Source: Dactylosporangium roseum (lineage in GTDB: Bacteria > Actinomycetota > Actinomycetes > Mycobacteriales > Micromonosporaceae). From it: 64,000 nt of DNA. Shown here in pieces: positions 1 to 8,270 of the stretch. The DNA is taken from positions 3,649,001 to 3,713,000 of the forward strand of contig NZ_CP073721.1 in the NCBI RefSeq assembly GCF_025264685.1, given 5' to 3'. Below the pieces are notes generated by a model, which ran no database searches, had not been told where the DNA came from, and was given only the letters and a program-made list of their open reading frames with translations. Within the stretch, counting starts at the first letter, position 1, and each line of letters starts with the position of its first letter. Both the position numbers and the translations under genes were made by a program.

Positions 1-12
1 AGTAGGGGCATG

Positions 13-948
13 TCAGTCTCCTGGTCCGGTGATGGCCGCGTCGGGCAGGGCACGAGCCCAGGTGACGTCGGCCGGGGTGTAGGGGTCGGCAGCGCAGGTC
101 AGCACCGCGGCGGCTCGACCGCCGTCCAGCACGGCTGTCTGCGCCCCGAGGGCGGACAGTGCGGACGCCGCGTGCTCGGCGCGGCGCAGGACCTCGGTAT
201 CGCGGCCCTTGTCGCCGGCCGCGGTGACCGCGACGGTGACGGTCCGCCACAGCGGGTCCCGCCGCGCGGCGAGGTCGTCGAGGAAGTCGGCGTAGTCGCG
301 GGCAGCGTCGGCCAGGGCCGGGTTGGCGATCGTCTCAGCGTTGTCGGCGATGCGTTGGGCGTGGCTGGACAGATCGACCCGCTGTGCGGAGATCACGATC
401 TGTACCGGCCCGGACAGCGAGTTGAGCCACCGGCCGTAGCCAGCGATCAGGGCGGCCTGTTCGTTCCCGGTGCGCAGCCCGATGTTCACGGTGGTGCACG
501 CGACCAGCGCCACGGCGTGCGAGCCGGCGTCGATGACGCCGGTGTCGTTGATCGCCGTGGCCGGCAGCCGCAGTACCGGCACCGTCGCCGCGGGCGTGTC
601 AGTGGCCGGGGCCCAGGCCGGTGCCGCGGTGGGCCGGCCGGCCGCGGGGGCCAGCCGCTTCGGGCTGCGGGTGTGCCGCACCGCCGCCAGCAGCCAGGCG
701 TCCATGGACAGCCCGTCACGGCGACCCAGGGCCAGCACGATCGCCGCACCGGCCAGCGGGGTGAGGATTGCCAGCAAGACCGGCTGCGGCAGCAGCGTCC
801 CGACCGCTCGGAAGATGCCGTAGCCGGTCACACCGGCCACGGCCAGGATGGCCAACTGCCGGGCGGTCAGCCCATAAACGATCTTGTCCGGGGTGTCGAC
901 GTCGGCGGGAATCCGCGCGTGCGGGGCAGCGTCGTCGCTACTGCTCAC
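13..948 (-). CDS. PrgI family conjugal transfer membrane protein
   Basis: Protein of 311 residues. Near the N-terminus, about residues 25-75, there are two hydrophobic segments (around LAILAVAGVTGYGIF and LLAILTPLAGAAIVLAL) followed by a short basic stretch. This is the layout of PrgI-type components that sit beside the VirB4-like ATPase in actinobacterial type IV secretion. The remaining ~200 residues form a soluble alpha/beta domain with no catalytic motif that I recognise. Its start overlaps the end of the small upstream gene by 11 bases, so the two are probably translationally coupled. The family call rests on topology and neighbours. Confidence 0.7.
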   Translation of the reverse strand: MSSSDDAAPHARIPADVDTPDKIVYGLTARQLAILAVAGVTGYGIFRAVGTLLPQPVLLAILTPLAGAAIVLALGRRDGLSMDAWLLAAVRHTRSPKRLAPAAGRPTAAPAWAPATDTPAATVPVLRLPATAINDTGVIDAGSHAVALVACTTVNIGLRTGNEQAALIAGYGRWLNSLSGPVQIVISAQRVDLSSHAQRIADNAETIANPALADAARDYADFLDDLAARRDPLWRTVTVAVTAAGDKGRDTEVLRRAEHAASALSALGAQTAVLDGGRAAAVLTCAADPYTPADVTWARALPDAAITGPGD

Positions 949-1162
949 GGTAGCCTCCGCGTGTCGTGGTGGTGTGGGCTTTCATCGCCTGGGTGTAGAG
1001 GTCGACGCCTTCGGCGATCTCCTCCCAGGTGTAGGGGTAGATGGGGCGGCCGGTCGGCCACGCGATGGCGACGATGTCGGCGCTGTTGGTGGTGAGATCG
1101 AGCGGCGTCGGGCCGGTCGTTGGGTCGGTCATCGCTTCCTCGGCGGTGTCCTGCGTTGTCAT
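938..1162 (-). CDS. Small conjugation-operon protein (74 aa)
   Basis: A 74-residue soluble protein of unknown function. The ATG at 1162 is preceded by a purine-rich ribosome site (GGAAGGG), and its end overlaps the PrgI-like gene. Its C-terminal half (IAWPTGRP, then PYTWEE, then EGVDLYTQA) closely matches the C-terminal tail of the TrbL-like protein encoded just upstream (GIAYPTGRP, PYTREE, GGVDLYTRA). The two genes therefore share a module of about 28 residues. This suggests a common docking partner in the transfer machinery, but that is inference. Confidence 0.6.
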   Translation of the reverse strand: MTTQDTAEEAMTDPTTGPTPLDLTTNSADIVAIAWPTGRPIYPYTWEEIAEGVDLYTQAMKAHTTTTRGGYREQ

Positions 1163-1268
1163 CTGGCTTCCCTTCCAAGTGGGTCAGTAGGTACGGCCCG
1201 TCCACGGCGCGGTTGAGGACGTCTGCGCCGCGGACGGGTTGTTCTTCGGGGCAGGGTGAGGGGACGGG

Positions 1269-2681
1269 TCAGCTCTTGCGGGCGGGTCGGTTCCAGCTGC
1301 CTGTGACCGGCTGGCGTACCGGCCGGGTACGGGGCATCGCGGTCGCCGGGTTGACCCCAGGCGAGACCGACAGCGGTGGACCCGGCCGCGGCGGCTGCGG
1401 GACGACGCCAGCGGCCCGGATCGGCGGCCTCGACGAGCTGGGGATGGCCGGCGCCTGCCGCTTCGGCACGGCGCGGGTGTAGAGGTCGACACCGCCCGCA
1501 AGTTCCTCGCGGGTGTACGGGCGTACAGGTCGACCGGTCGGGTAGGCGATGCCGGTCCGGCCAGGACCGGCGCCCGCCGGCCGCGGCAACGGCCGGAGTC
1601 CGGAACCGCTGGATCGAGGCGTCGGGGACGGCGTGGCGAGGCGACTGCGGCCTCCGCCGCCGCCTGAGTTCACCGGCCACGGCCGGTTGGCCCCACCCGC
1701 GCCCGTACCGCCGGCCCCGCCGCCGGCACGGCCGGCAGCCCGCGCGGCGCTCCGGCCGCCGCCGAACGCGCGGGAGATCCCGCGGGTCAGTTGCTGCACG
1801 AGCACGACACGCAGGATCGTGCCCATCGCGGTGGGCCGGTTCTGCGTGATGTAGCGGCGGATCAGTCCGGGGATCTTGACGACGCCGAACAGCAGGCAGA
1901 CGACGATGAGCAGGTTCATGATCGCGTTGGGTTCGCCGCCGGGTATTGGCAGTCCGAGCACGCGGAGGTTGCTGTCCGGGTTGAGGAAGATCCGCAGCGT
2001 GGTGTGCAGGGCGACCGCCTGGATCACGACGATGCCGAGCGTGCCGAGCATCGTGCGCCACCACAGCTTTGCGGCACCCTCGGTCTGCGGGGTGCCGTGC
2101 AACGCGAGGGCGATCGGCGCGATGCCGACGGCGACGACGAGCACCCCGCACCGGATGATCCATTGCACGAGGAGGGTGCCGGTGAGCACCGCGATGAGCA
2201 GGCCGATGAGCAGCAGCAGGAAGCTGACCGGGCTGGTGCCGTTCTGGTCGCTCAGCGCGCTGACCGTGGTGATGCGCAGTTGCTGCATCGAGCCGGGCGC
2301 GGTGATGTCCTGGCTGGTCAACGCCGCGGTGAACGAGTTGGCCAGCCCGATGATGGTGGAGCACAGCGGGATGGCGAAGTTGGCGGCGATCAGGCCGATG
2401 ACCAGGCGAGGGATCAACTCGCCCGGCCCGACCTGCGATTGGATGGTGTCGCGGCCCATCACCAGGATCGCCGTCCACAGGAACGCCAGCACGTAGCAGA
2501 CATTCACGATGCCCAGCGACGTGCTGGCGAACGCATTGACCTGCGGCAGTTCGGTCACGTCAGGGCTGACGAACGCGGTGACCGATAGCAGGTCCCACAG
2601 GGCGTTGAGCGCGCCGATCACGGTCTCGGCGAACCAGGTGAGGATGGGGCCGATGAGTTGGTCGGCGAGCCAGCCGCCCAT
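1269..2681 (-). CDS. TrbL/VirB6-like conjugal transfer channel protein
   Basis: About 470 residues from an ATG at 2681 that follows a GGGGGC ribosome site and lies just past the pilin stop codon. The first ~300 residues contain a series of hydrophobic segments (for example FLLLLIGLLIAVLTGTLLV and LLIVVCLLFGVVKI), the topology of TrbL/VirB6 inner-membrane subunits of type IV secretion. A Gly/Ala-rich linker and a Pro/Arg-rich cytoplasmic tail follow. The tail carries the PTGRP/PYT/GVDLYT module also found in the 74-residue protein downstream. A longer start at 2804 gives an Arg/Ser-rich N-terminus that is out of character and was rejected. Confidence 0.75.
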   Translation of the reverse strand: MGGWLADQLIGPILTWFAETVIGALNALWDLLSVTAFVSPDVTELPQVNAFASTSLGIVNVCYVLAFLWTAILVMGRDTIQSQVGPGELIPRLVIGLIAANFAIPLCSTIIGLANSFTAALTSQDITAPGSMQQLRITTVSALSDQNGTSPVSFLLLLIGLLIAVLTGTLLVQWIIRCGVLVVAVGIAPIALALHGTPQTEGAAKLWWRTMLGTLGIVVIQAVALHTTLRIFLNPDSNLRVLGLPIPGGEPNAIMNLLIVVCLLFGVVKIPGLIRRYITQNRPTAMGTILRVVLVQQLTRGISRAFGGGRSAARAAGRAGGGAGGTGAGGANRPWPVNSGGGGGRSRLATPSPTPRSSGSGLRPLPRPAGAGPGRTGIAYPTGRPVRPYTREELAGGVDLYTRAVPKRQAPAIPSSSRPPIRAAGVVPQPPRPGPPLSVSPGVNPATAMPRTRPVRQPVTGSWNRPARKS

Positions 2682-2682
2682 C

Positions 2683-3021
2683 TCAGCCCCCGATCCAGCC
2701 CTGTACGACCGCGAGCAGGATCGGCGCGAGGACCGCCAGGGCGTAGCCGATGAGGGCGTTCTTGAACGCGGAGTTGGACTTCTCGATCTCGGTCGGGTCA
2801 CCACCGGCTGCCAGGCGGCGCAGGCCGCCGATAGTCAGAAACAAAGTGGCGACACCGACCAGCAGCCCGACGATCCAGGTCGTGATGTTGCCGATGATCA
2901 CGGGCAGCGTGTAGGCGGCCAGGATCTGCGGCTCTGCCGCGTATGCCGGGGCCGAGCCGGCCACGGTCGCCAGGAACACGACCGTGACGGCGATGATGCG
3001 GCAGATGGTGTGGCGGAACAT
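2683..3021 (-). CDS. TrbC/VirB2-like pilin subunit
   Basis: A 112-residue protein with a cleavable signal peptide (MFRHTICRIIAVTVVFLAT, then cleavage after an AYA motif) and two later hydrophobic segments around residues 40-65 and 85-105, separated by a short polar loop. This is the size and topology of VirB2/TrbC pilins. The ATG at 3021 has a GGGAGGT ribosome site; a longer GTG start at 3147 would add a non-hydrophobic leader and was rejected. It lies directly upstream of the TrbL-like gene, one base apart from its start, so they form one operon. Confidence 0.7.
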   Translation of the reverse strand: MFRHTICRIIAVTVVFLATVAGSAPAYAAEPQILAAYTLPVIIGNITTWIVGLLVGVATLFLTIGGLRRLAAGGDPTEIEKSNSAFKNALIGYALAVLAPILLAVVQGWIGG

Positions 3022-3130
3022 GGTGGGCACCTCCCGCCCCGCGTGCGGGGCTCGATTCGGGTTGAGGTGTGCCACCGGGGATGCGGGGCGGACCGTGGGA
3101 GCGTCGCTCCTTCCAGCCATGAGGTGATCG

Positions 3131-3145
3131 GGTGCGAACACGGCC
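3131..3145 (+). repeat. Copy 1 of the GGTGCGAACACGGCC box
   Basis: A 15-base sequence that recurs exactly at 5161-5175 and 9318-9332. Here it lies in the gap between the sigma-like gene (stop at 3148) and the pilin gene, in the opposite orientation relative to the gene it precedes. The other two copies read with their downstream genes. Confidence 0.6.
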
Positions 3146-3147
3146 AC

Positions 3148-4212
3148 TCAGGCCGGCGCCGCCCCGATCCCCGGGGCGCCGACACCGGCCGCTGCTCGGT
3201 CCGATGTCTTGCCCACGAAGGCCCGCTGTTGGGTGGCCAACACGACGTCCGCCGCCGCGCTGCCACCCAACAGCGACCCAACAGCCCGTCGCTGTTGGGT
3301 CGCCGCCGCGGCACCGATGCGCTGTTGGGCGGCGGCCGTGCGCTGTTGGGTAGCGGCGACCCGCTGTTGGGTCGCACCACCTGTGGGAGCGACTCGCTGT
3401 TGGGCCGCAGCCATGCGCTGTTGGGTAGCGGCGACGCGTTGTTGGGTCGCGCCACTGCGGCGACGGCGTCGGCGGGGCCGCAGCGGCACGAACGCGAGGT
3501 CGCCCTCGCGGATGGATTCCAACAGGCGGCGTTCGGCCTTCAGCCGCCAGGACGAGGCCAGGCTGGCGGTGATGCCGATGCGTGCCCCTGCCTGGGCGAG
3601 GGTGGCGTTCTCCAGGCGGGTCGCGGCGATCAGGTTCGCCTCGTCGGCGTCGATGACGCCGGCCGCGACCGCACGCGCGAGGACCAGGTCCGGGTGGTCC
3701 CACGGCTGGACCGGTGCGATCGGCCCGGTCACGTCGGTGTGGATGAGCTGGGCGTCGGAGTCTGCGTCGCGGGCCTTGCGGGCGGCGCGCAGGCCGGCGT
3801 CGATGAGCCGGCCGACCACCCGCGGCGGCTGCAGGTCGATGGTCGTGAGCCGTTCGACAAACCCGGACAGCAGTTCCGCATCCAGGTCACGGGTGTCCCC
3901 GCGCCATCCCGCGGAGAGGAGCCCGGCGACGTGGCGGAGGCCGGGCAGGGCGATACCCACGGCGGCAACGACCCAGGCCGGGCCGTCCCGGCGAGCGCGG
4001 ACGACCAGTTCACGCCATACCGCGTCGCGGACCTCGACGCTGGTCTGCGGCGCCAGCAGCAGCGCGCGGAGCCGTTCCAGCGGCAGGATCTCGTCGGGCA
4101 GACTGTCGAACCCGCGGCCGTCGAATCCGAGGTGGGTGGGCGGCTGGACCAGCAGGGTGAAGGCACGGCCGGCCGCGGCCAGCGGCGACGACGGCCAGGA
4201 TCGAGCAGACAT
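3148..4212 (-). CDS. Sigma-70 region 4-like DNA-binding protein with QQR heptad tail
   Basis: About 354 residues. The ATG at 4212 is preceded by AAGGGAT; a GTG at 4239 is an alternative. The central part (LARAVAAGVIDADEANLIAAT followed by ASLASSWRLKAERRL) looks like the helix-turn-helix of sigma region 4, a type of protein common in actinobacterial conjugative elements. The C-terminal ~90 residues contain repeated ATQQR/AAQQR units, largely with a 7-residue period. Each unit is encoded by a copy of the CTGTTGGGT 9-mer read on the minus strand. The protein probably regulates the transfer operon below it; that role is inferred from position. Confidence 0.6.
   Translation of the reverse strand: MSARSWPSSPLAAAGRAFTLLVQPPTHLGFDGRGFDSLPDEILPLERLRALLLAPQTSVEVRDAVWRELVVRARRDGPAWVVAAVGIALPGLRHVAGLLSAGWRGDTRDLDAELLSGFVERLTTIDLQPPRVVGRLIDAGLRAARKARDADSDAQLIHTDVTGPIAPVQPWDHPDLVLARAVAAGVIDADEANLIAATRLENATLAQAGARIGITASLASSWRLKAERRLLESIREGDLAFVPLRPRRRRRRSGATQQRVAATQQRMAAAQQRVAPTGGATQQRVAATQQRTAAAQQRIGAAAATQQRRAVGSLLGGSAAADVVLATQQRAFVGKTSDRAAAGVGAPGIGAAPA
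3226..3447 (+). repeat. Coding array of the CTGTTGGGT 9-mer
   Basis: About eleven copies of CTGTTGGG(T/C), or its reverse complement, lie inside the 3' end of the sigma-like gene. Well-phased copies start at 3322, 3343, 3364, 3397, 3418 and 3439, mostly 21 bases apart (two helical turns, seven codons). The same 9-mer is clustered in two non-coding tracts nearby, so it is a DNA-level repeat as well as a protein repeat. Confidence 0.8.
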
Positions 4213-4939
4213 GGCATCCCTTGCGAGGCGCTCGGGCACCGCACCTTGACGGCGGTGCGAGACCTCTATCCGCGCACGCCTACCGAACAGTCCAAGATCA
4301 CACGATTTGGTCCGACAGCCTGTTGGGCCTGCTCAGGAGGCATGTCCACCCAACAGCCAACAGCGACAACGTGCCCGGCGCCGTCGGGCGTGGCAGCCCA
4401 ACAGAGCAGCTCACGGCCCTGTTGGGTGCTGTTGGCCGGGAAGATCCGCAGGTCGACGACTCTCGACCTCGGGCCACCACTGGTGATCGCTCGCCCGGAT
4501 GAGGTGCAGGGGCACACTGAGCATGCGTCCCCGCGCATCTACGACCCTGATCACACCGCCCGGATTCGGGCACGGCTCAAGCGCCGGCTGGTATGGGCGG
4601 GTTCGGCCTGGTCCACGCCGCCTCGGCGGGCGGCACCGCCGTGGTGGTCGGGCACGTAGCAGCCGAGCCGCCGCCTACCGGGCTGGTCCAGGGCGGGTCT
4701 GGATCGCCGAATCGTTCCTGCCGGCGGGATCCCTGCTCGACCACGCCGTCGTCGCGGTGCTCCAGCGCATCTAACAGCCCAAACGCGCTGACCTCAACGC
4801 GGCGGACGCTGAAGCCGCCGGCGACACTCAACGCTCGCATAGCGAACGCCCGCCGTATCGACCCCTGACACCGTCGGTCCTGGCTGCCCTACCCGTCGTG
4901 CGAGGCCGCCGCCAGGAATCGCCTACCACAAGAGGCCGG

Positions 4940-5109
4940 CTGTTGGCTAGCCAACAGCGCGCACGGAAACTGCTGTTCGACCCAACACCAGACGCTGTTG
5001 GCCAACACCGACATCTGTTGGGTCGAACCCGAGAGACTGTTGGGCGAACGCACTCCTACTGTAGGGTAACAACGCCAACAGGCCCGAACCCTGTTGGGCG
5101 CTGTTGGGT
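4940..5109 (+). repeat. Intergenic CTGTTGGG repeat cluster with an 18-bp palindrome
   Basis: It contains the perfect palindrome at 4940-4957, degenerate copies near 4994-5007, and clear copies at 5015-5023, 5037-5045, 5091-5099 and 5101-5109. It ends about 50 bases before the GGTGCGAACACGGCC box and the start of the next gene. Repeated sites of this kind often serve as binding arrays (iterons, centromere-like or operator sites); which one applies here is not shown by the sequence. Confidence 0.65.
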
Positions 5110-5160
5110 ACCCGGCCGTCGGCGACGATGCTCTCGGCCGCACCGGCGGGGCCATTCGTA

Positions 5161-5200
5161 GGTGCGAACACGGCCAGTCAGCGCGGGAGCCACCCCGCAC
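5161..5200 (+). promoter_or_regulatory. Conserved leader box 2 before ATGACTGC start
   Basis: GGTGCGAACACGGCC followed by GCGCGGGAGCCACCC-like sequence directly before the start codon at 5201. The same leader, including the first bases of the coding region (ATGACTGC), recurs at 9318-9356. GGGAG serves as the ribosome site. The conservation across two different genes suggests a shared regulatory or recombination sequence. Confidence 0.6.
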
Positions 5201-5926
5201 ATGACTGCTCTACCCGATTTCACGCCGAACGGCGCCGCACGCCCGAACCCGTCCAACCACGACGCACAACACCACGACGACGAGCCAGTCCTCGTCGGCG
5301 GCGACGTCCCGATCGCCGTCTGGCGGCTCGACGACCGCGACGACGCCGGAACCGAAACCACCCCGGACACCCGGCTTTCGTCGCGGTTGGCGCAGCGACT
5401 CGTCCTCGTCTACACCCGACGCGGCGACGCGGTCATCGACTTCGACAACGACCCGCACCTGGAGCACGCCAGCGCCCACACGTCCCGCGCGTACCGGTCG
5501 ATCACCGACCCCAGCGCGGTCGCCGACCTCGACACCCTCACCGAACCCGTCAGCCTCATCGTCCTGCGATGGCCGCCACGGCACACCACCCGAACACCGG
5601 CCGGCATCACTGACCTGTTCGCCGCCTGCCGACTCATCATGACCGCCGACACCTGCGCCATCGCCGCTGTGAGCTCCGCGGCACCCGGCCAGCCCGGCAC
5701 GACGTACGCCGAGCACCTCGGCGAACTCCTGCCGGCTGCCCGCGCCGCGGGCCTGACCCACGTCCTGCAAATCGTCGCGGTCACCGCCCCCGGCGACGGC
5801 GACGAGTTCCTCTACTACGCCACCCGGGCCGAAGCCGAGGCGGCACGGCAGGGCTGGTCAGCCGGCGACAACGGCCCGAGCTACGGCATCGACCTCCTGG
5901 TCTTCACCAACAGGTCGCCGACGTGA
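5201..5926 (+). CDS. Unknown element protein (241 aa)
   Basis: A soluble 241-residue protein with a disordered, Asp/His-rich N-terminus (to about residue 35). A compact alpha/beta domain follows, containing RLVLVYTRRGDAVIDFDNDP and a later SLIVLRWPPRH strand. The VIDFD...P pattern followed by a VLRW strand resembles the nucleotide-binding half of Rossmann-fold methyltransferases, but no catalytic motif such as NPPY or DPPY is present, so I do not assign a function. It starts in the conserved leader box and overlaps the next small gene by 4 bases (ATGA-type junction), placing it in the recombinase operon. Confidence 0.6.
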   Translation: MTALPDFTPNGAARPNPSNHDAQHHDDEPVLVGGDVPIAVWRLDDRDDAGTETTPDTRLSSRLAQRLVLVYTRRGDAVIDFDNDPHLEHASAHTSRAYRSITDPSAVADLDTLTEPVSLIVLRWPPRHTTRTPAGITDLFAACRLIMTADTCAIAAVSSAAPGQPGTTYAEHLGELLPAARAAGLTHVLQIVAVTAPGDGDEFLYYATRAEAEAARQGWSAGDNGPSYGIDLLVFTNRSPT

Positions 5927-6270
5927 CTCGCCGAAGCGCAAACGGCAACCGGGGTGGCGCGTCGCAGCGCGCCGCCCCGGCCCTGCCGGCCGCCCACAAC
6001 GTGGCGGATGCCATCAACGAAGACGACGTCGACGAGTTCCGAGACGACGGTGAGTCAAAGTACCCTCCGCGCGGCCACGGCCGCCCCGCTCCCGAACCCC
6101 TCAAAGTCCGCGTCGAGCTGGTCGTCGTCGATGGCCAAGCAGGCAAAGAGCTGCTCAAACGACAAGCGGCGGCCGTCAGGGAAGCCCTGCAATGGTTCGC
6201 CGACCACCCACCCGACGAGGAGGAAGGAGACACCCCTCATGAGCACAAGTCTCCTGCCCACAACCGCTAG
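5923..6270 (+). CDS. Small charged protein upstream of serine recombinase 1
   Basis: 115 residues, highly charged. It overlaps the recombinase start at 6239 by 32 bases. It contains DEFRDDGESKYPP, which parallels DDFRGAAESSYPA in the small protein at the same place in the second module (9357-9692), so the two are probably related. Position, size and charge would suit an accessory factor such as a recombination directionality factor, but no known fold is recognisable and this remains a guess. Confidence 0.55.
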   Translation: MTRRSANGNRGGASQRAAPALPAAHNVADAINEDDVDEFRDDGESKYPPRGHGRPAPEPLKVRVELVVVDGQAGKELLKRQAAAVREALQWFADHPPDEEEGDTPHEHKSPAHNR

Positions 6271-8125
6271 CAAACCGGACGAGATCAGCCTGCTCGACTG
6301 GCTACGAGAAGCCGCCGACCAAACCGTGCCCGAAGCACTGCAAAGCGCGGCCATCCCGGTCGCCTGGATCGGGCGCACCTCCACCGACGACATGCAGGAC
6401 CCGACCCTGTCGCTACCCCGTCAGCTGGACTATGTCCGCAGCCGCCTGCCGGCCGGGTTCGTCATCGTCGCCAAGTTCTACGACGTGGAGTCCGGCCAGA
6501 ACCTGATCCAACTGCGGGGCAAGGGCAGCGCGCACGAGCACCTCGACATTCCCATCCCACGCGACGGCAGCATCGCCGACTGCCTGGAAGAAGCGAAGCG
6601 GCCCGACCGGCGCTTCGTCGCCGTGGTCGTCGAGAACATCGAACGCATCGCCCGGGTCATGTACTTCAGCACCAAGATCGAGTACGAACTGGAACAAATC
6701 GGAATCCCGCTGTTCGCCGCCGACGAAGGCATCGACCCGTCGCAGATCCCCAGCTTGAACAACGGGTCCGCCCCGGGCCGGAGGGCGACTCAGACCCTGA
6801 CCCGACGCATCAAGCAATCCATCGCCGAGTGGTACGCGCTGAACATGAAAGAACTGTCCTGGGGCGGCTTCAAGATCCACACCGATCAGGGCTTCAACAT
6901 CGGCAAGCCGCCCTACGGCTACGTCGCAGACCGGATCAAGCACCCGGTCAAGGCCAAGGCCCACGAGGGCAAGTTCAAGCACCGGCTCGTTCCGGACCCG
7001 GTCCGCGGCGCGGCCGTCACACAGATCTTCCTGTGGCGGGCCTTGGAACGGCTCAGCTACAACGACATCGCCGACCGGCTCAACCTCGACCCCGAGCGGT
7101 ACCCCCCCGACCCCATCCCCGGCGAGGGCCGCCGTCGCATCGGCGCGTGGACCGGCGGCAGCGTCCGCGAGGTGCTCGACAACCCCAAGCACACCGGATA
7201 CATGGTCTGGAACCGCAGGAAGAACCCCCGCCCAAAGCGCGGCATCAAGGGCAGAGTGAACCCGCCCAGCGCCTGGGTCTGGTCCAGCCGCCCCACCCAC
7301 GAACCGCTGGTAACCCGAGAAATCTTCAACGCGGCCAGCGCGGTCAGCCGCTTCCGGAAAGGATCACGCTCCAGCGCCGCGGCCAACGTCCACCCCGAGA
7401 CGGCCCGCACCTACGTGCTGCGGTCCTACCTGCGCTGTGACATGTAACCGGCGCACCTACGGCAGTACCAAGAAGTCGTACGTCTACTACCGGTGCACCC
7501 CAAATGCGCGTAACCATTCGCATCTGCCCTGGTTCACCGGTCATCCCCGCTACGTCTTGGTCCGTGAAGACCAACTCATGGATCCCCTCGCCGCCTTCTT
7601 CGAGCAGCGGGTCTTCGGCGCGAGTCGGAAGGTCCTCCTCGGCGCCGCAGTCGATCATGACAGCGTCGACACCGACCTCGCCCGGCAGAAAGCCGCCCTC
7701 GTGGCCGAGATCCGGGACATCCAAGAACGCCAAGCACGACTGATCCAGGAACTGGAGAACCTCAAGCCCTCGGGCGACCCCGAGGTCGACGAAGCCTGGC
7801 GCTCCGGAATCCAAACCCGCTTCGCAGCCACCGTCGCCGAGCAGTGCACCAAGAAGGAACTGCTCGGCGAACTCGTCCGCAAGGAGAAGGCCGCCGCCCC
7901 CGTGGACCTCGACCTCCTCGACGTGCTGCCCCAGGGCCGAGTGGACCTGAACCGCCTACCCGAAGAGCAGCAACGTCGGATCTATGACGCCTTTCACCTC
8001 GAACTGCGCTACAACGCCCACCGGCGTGAAGTCACCATCCGGGTCAGCATCACGGGCGAGACCGCGCCCATCCTCGCCGCCACGATCGAGACGATCCTGG
8101 ACGAGCGCGCACAAACACAAAAGAC
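6239..8125 (+). pseudogene. Large serine recombinase 1, frameshifted
   Basis: The first frame (6239-7447, 402 aa) starts at an ATG with a GGAGG/AAGGAG ribosome site. It has the resolvase-type catalytic domain, with nucleophile Ser48 in GRTSTDDMQ, and a Recombinase domain (GKPPYGYV, later NPKHTGYMVWNRR). It stops inside the zinc ribbon after LRCDM. The rest of the zinc ribbon (CNRRTYGS...YYRC) and the coiled-coil region continue in another frame from 7437. Restoring two bases (a TG repeat unit at about 7441-7444) would rejoin the frames as LRCDMCNRR. The second frame has a GTG at 7437 overlapping the stop, so a split protein is conceivable. No native stop codon is seen before the hairpin at 8126. 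Confidence 0.75.
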
Positions 8126-8153
8126 GGGGTCCGAGGCAAACGCCTCGGACCCC
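8126..8153 (+). terminator. Strong hairpin at the end of recombinase 1
   Basis: A perfect 12-base-pair inverted repeat (GGGGTCCGAGGC with its complement) around an AAAC loop. There is no T-run after it, as is usual in high-GC actinomycetes. It lies directly after the coiled-coil coding region of recombinase 1 and probably ends that transcript. Confidence 0.7.
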
Positions 8154-8179
8154 GGTGAAGTTGTCGCGGATGCTCTGCG

Positions 8180-8207
8180 TGCCCCCGGCAGGACACGAAC
8201 CTGCGAC
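8180..8207 (-). repeat. tRNA-Arg-like 3' end remnant, putative attachment site
   Basis: Read on the minus strand this is a perfect T-arm (stem GCAGG, loop TTCGTGT, stem CCTGC) followed by an acceptor strand CGGGGGC and discriminator A. That matches the 3' end of actinobacterial tRNA-Arg genes apart from the T-loop. No anticodon or D arm precedes it, so this is not a full tRNA. Such 3' fragments are left where integrative elements join a tRNA gene. The amino-acid assignment is from memory of the family. Confidence 0.55.
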
Positions 8208-8270
8208 AGCACAGCGGTGGGGTCGGCCATCGAGGAGGTTGCCTACCTCGATCCGCCAGGGCGGCGACAG

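Larger units (their letters stand above)
4213..5200. other. Non-coding tract with dispersed CTGTTGGG repeats
   Basis: Nearly 1 kb with no convincing gene. It holds CTGTTGGG copies at about 4320, 4348 (reverse), 4396 (reverse) and 4420, then 5015, 5037, 5091 and 5101. An 18-base perfect palindrome built from the same core (CTGTTGGC joined to its complement) lies at 4940-4957. Between 4480 and 4870 weak coding-like traces (for example ARIRARLKRRLVWAGS) suggest a decayed gene, but no intact frame has a good start. Promoters for the divergent genes at 4212 and 5201 probably lie here. Confidence 0.55.
1..8207. mobile_element. Right part of an integrative conjugative element
   Basis: The left 8 kb carries conjugation genes (PrgI-, TrbL/VirB6- and VirB2-like), a sigma-like regulator, clustered 9-mer repeats and a serine recombinase, and ends at a tRNA 3'-end-like sequence near 8180-8207. 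The conjugation operon continues past base 1, so the VirB4 ATPase, coupling protein and relaxase expected in such an element are not visible. The right limit is inferred from the tRNA-like remnant; the left limit is outside the window. Confidence 0.55.

Noticed and set aside
3226..3447. Possible CRISPR array
   Set aside because: The repeated unit is only nine bases, lies in an open reading frame as a 7-residue repeat, and the segments between copies are near-identical and not unique spacers; no cas gene is present.
2509..4659. Long plus-strand frame of 716 codons
   Set aside because: It is antisense to the pilin and sigma-like genes, and its apparent repeats are the reverse reading of the CTGTTGGG array.
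8180..8260. Complete tRNA gene
   Set aside because: Only the T-arm and acceptor end are present; no anticodon or D arm can be folded.
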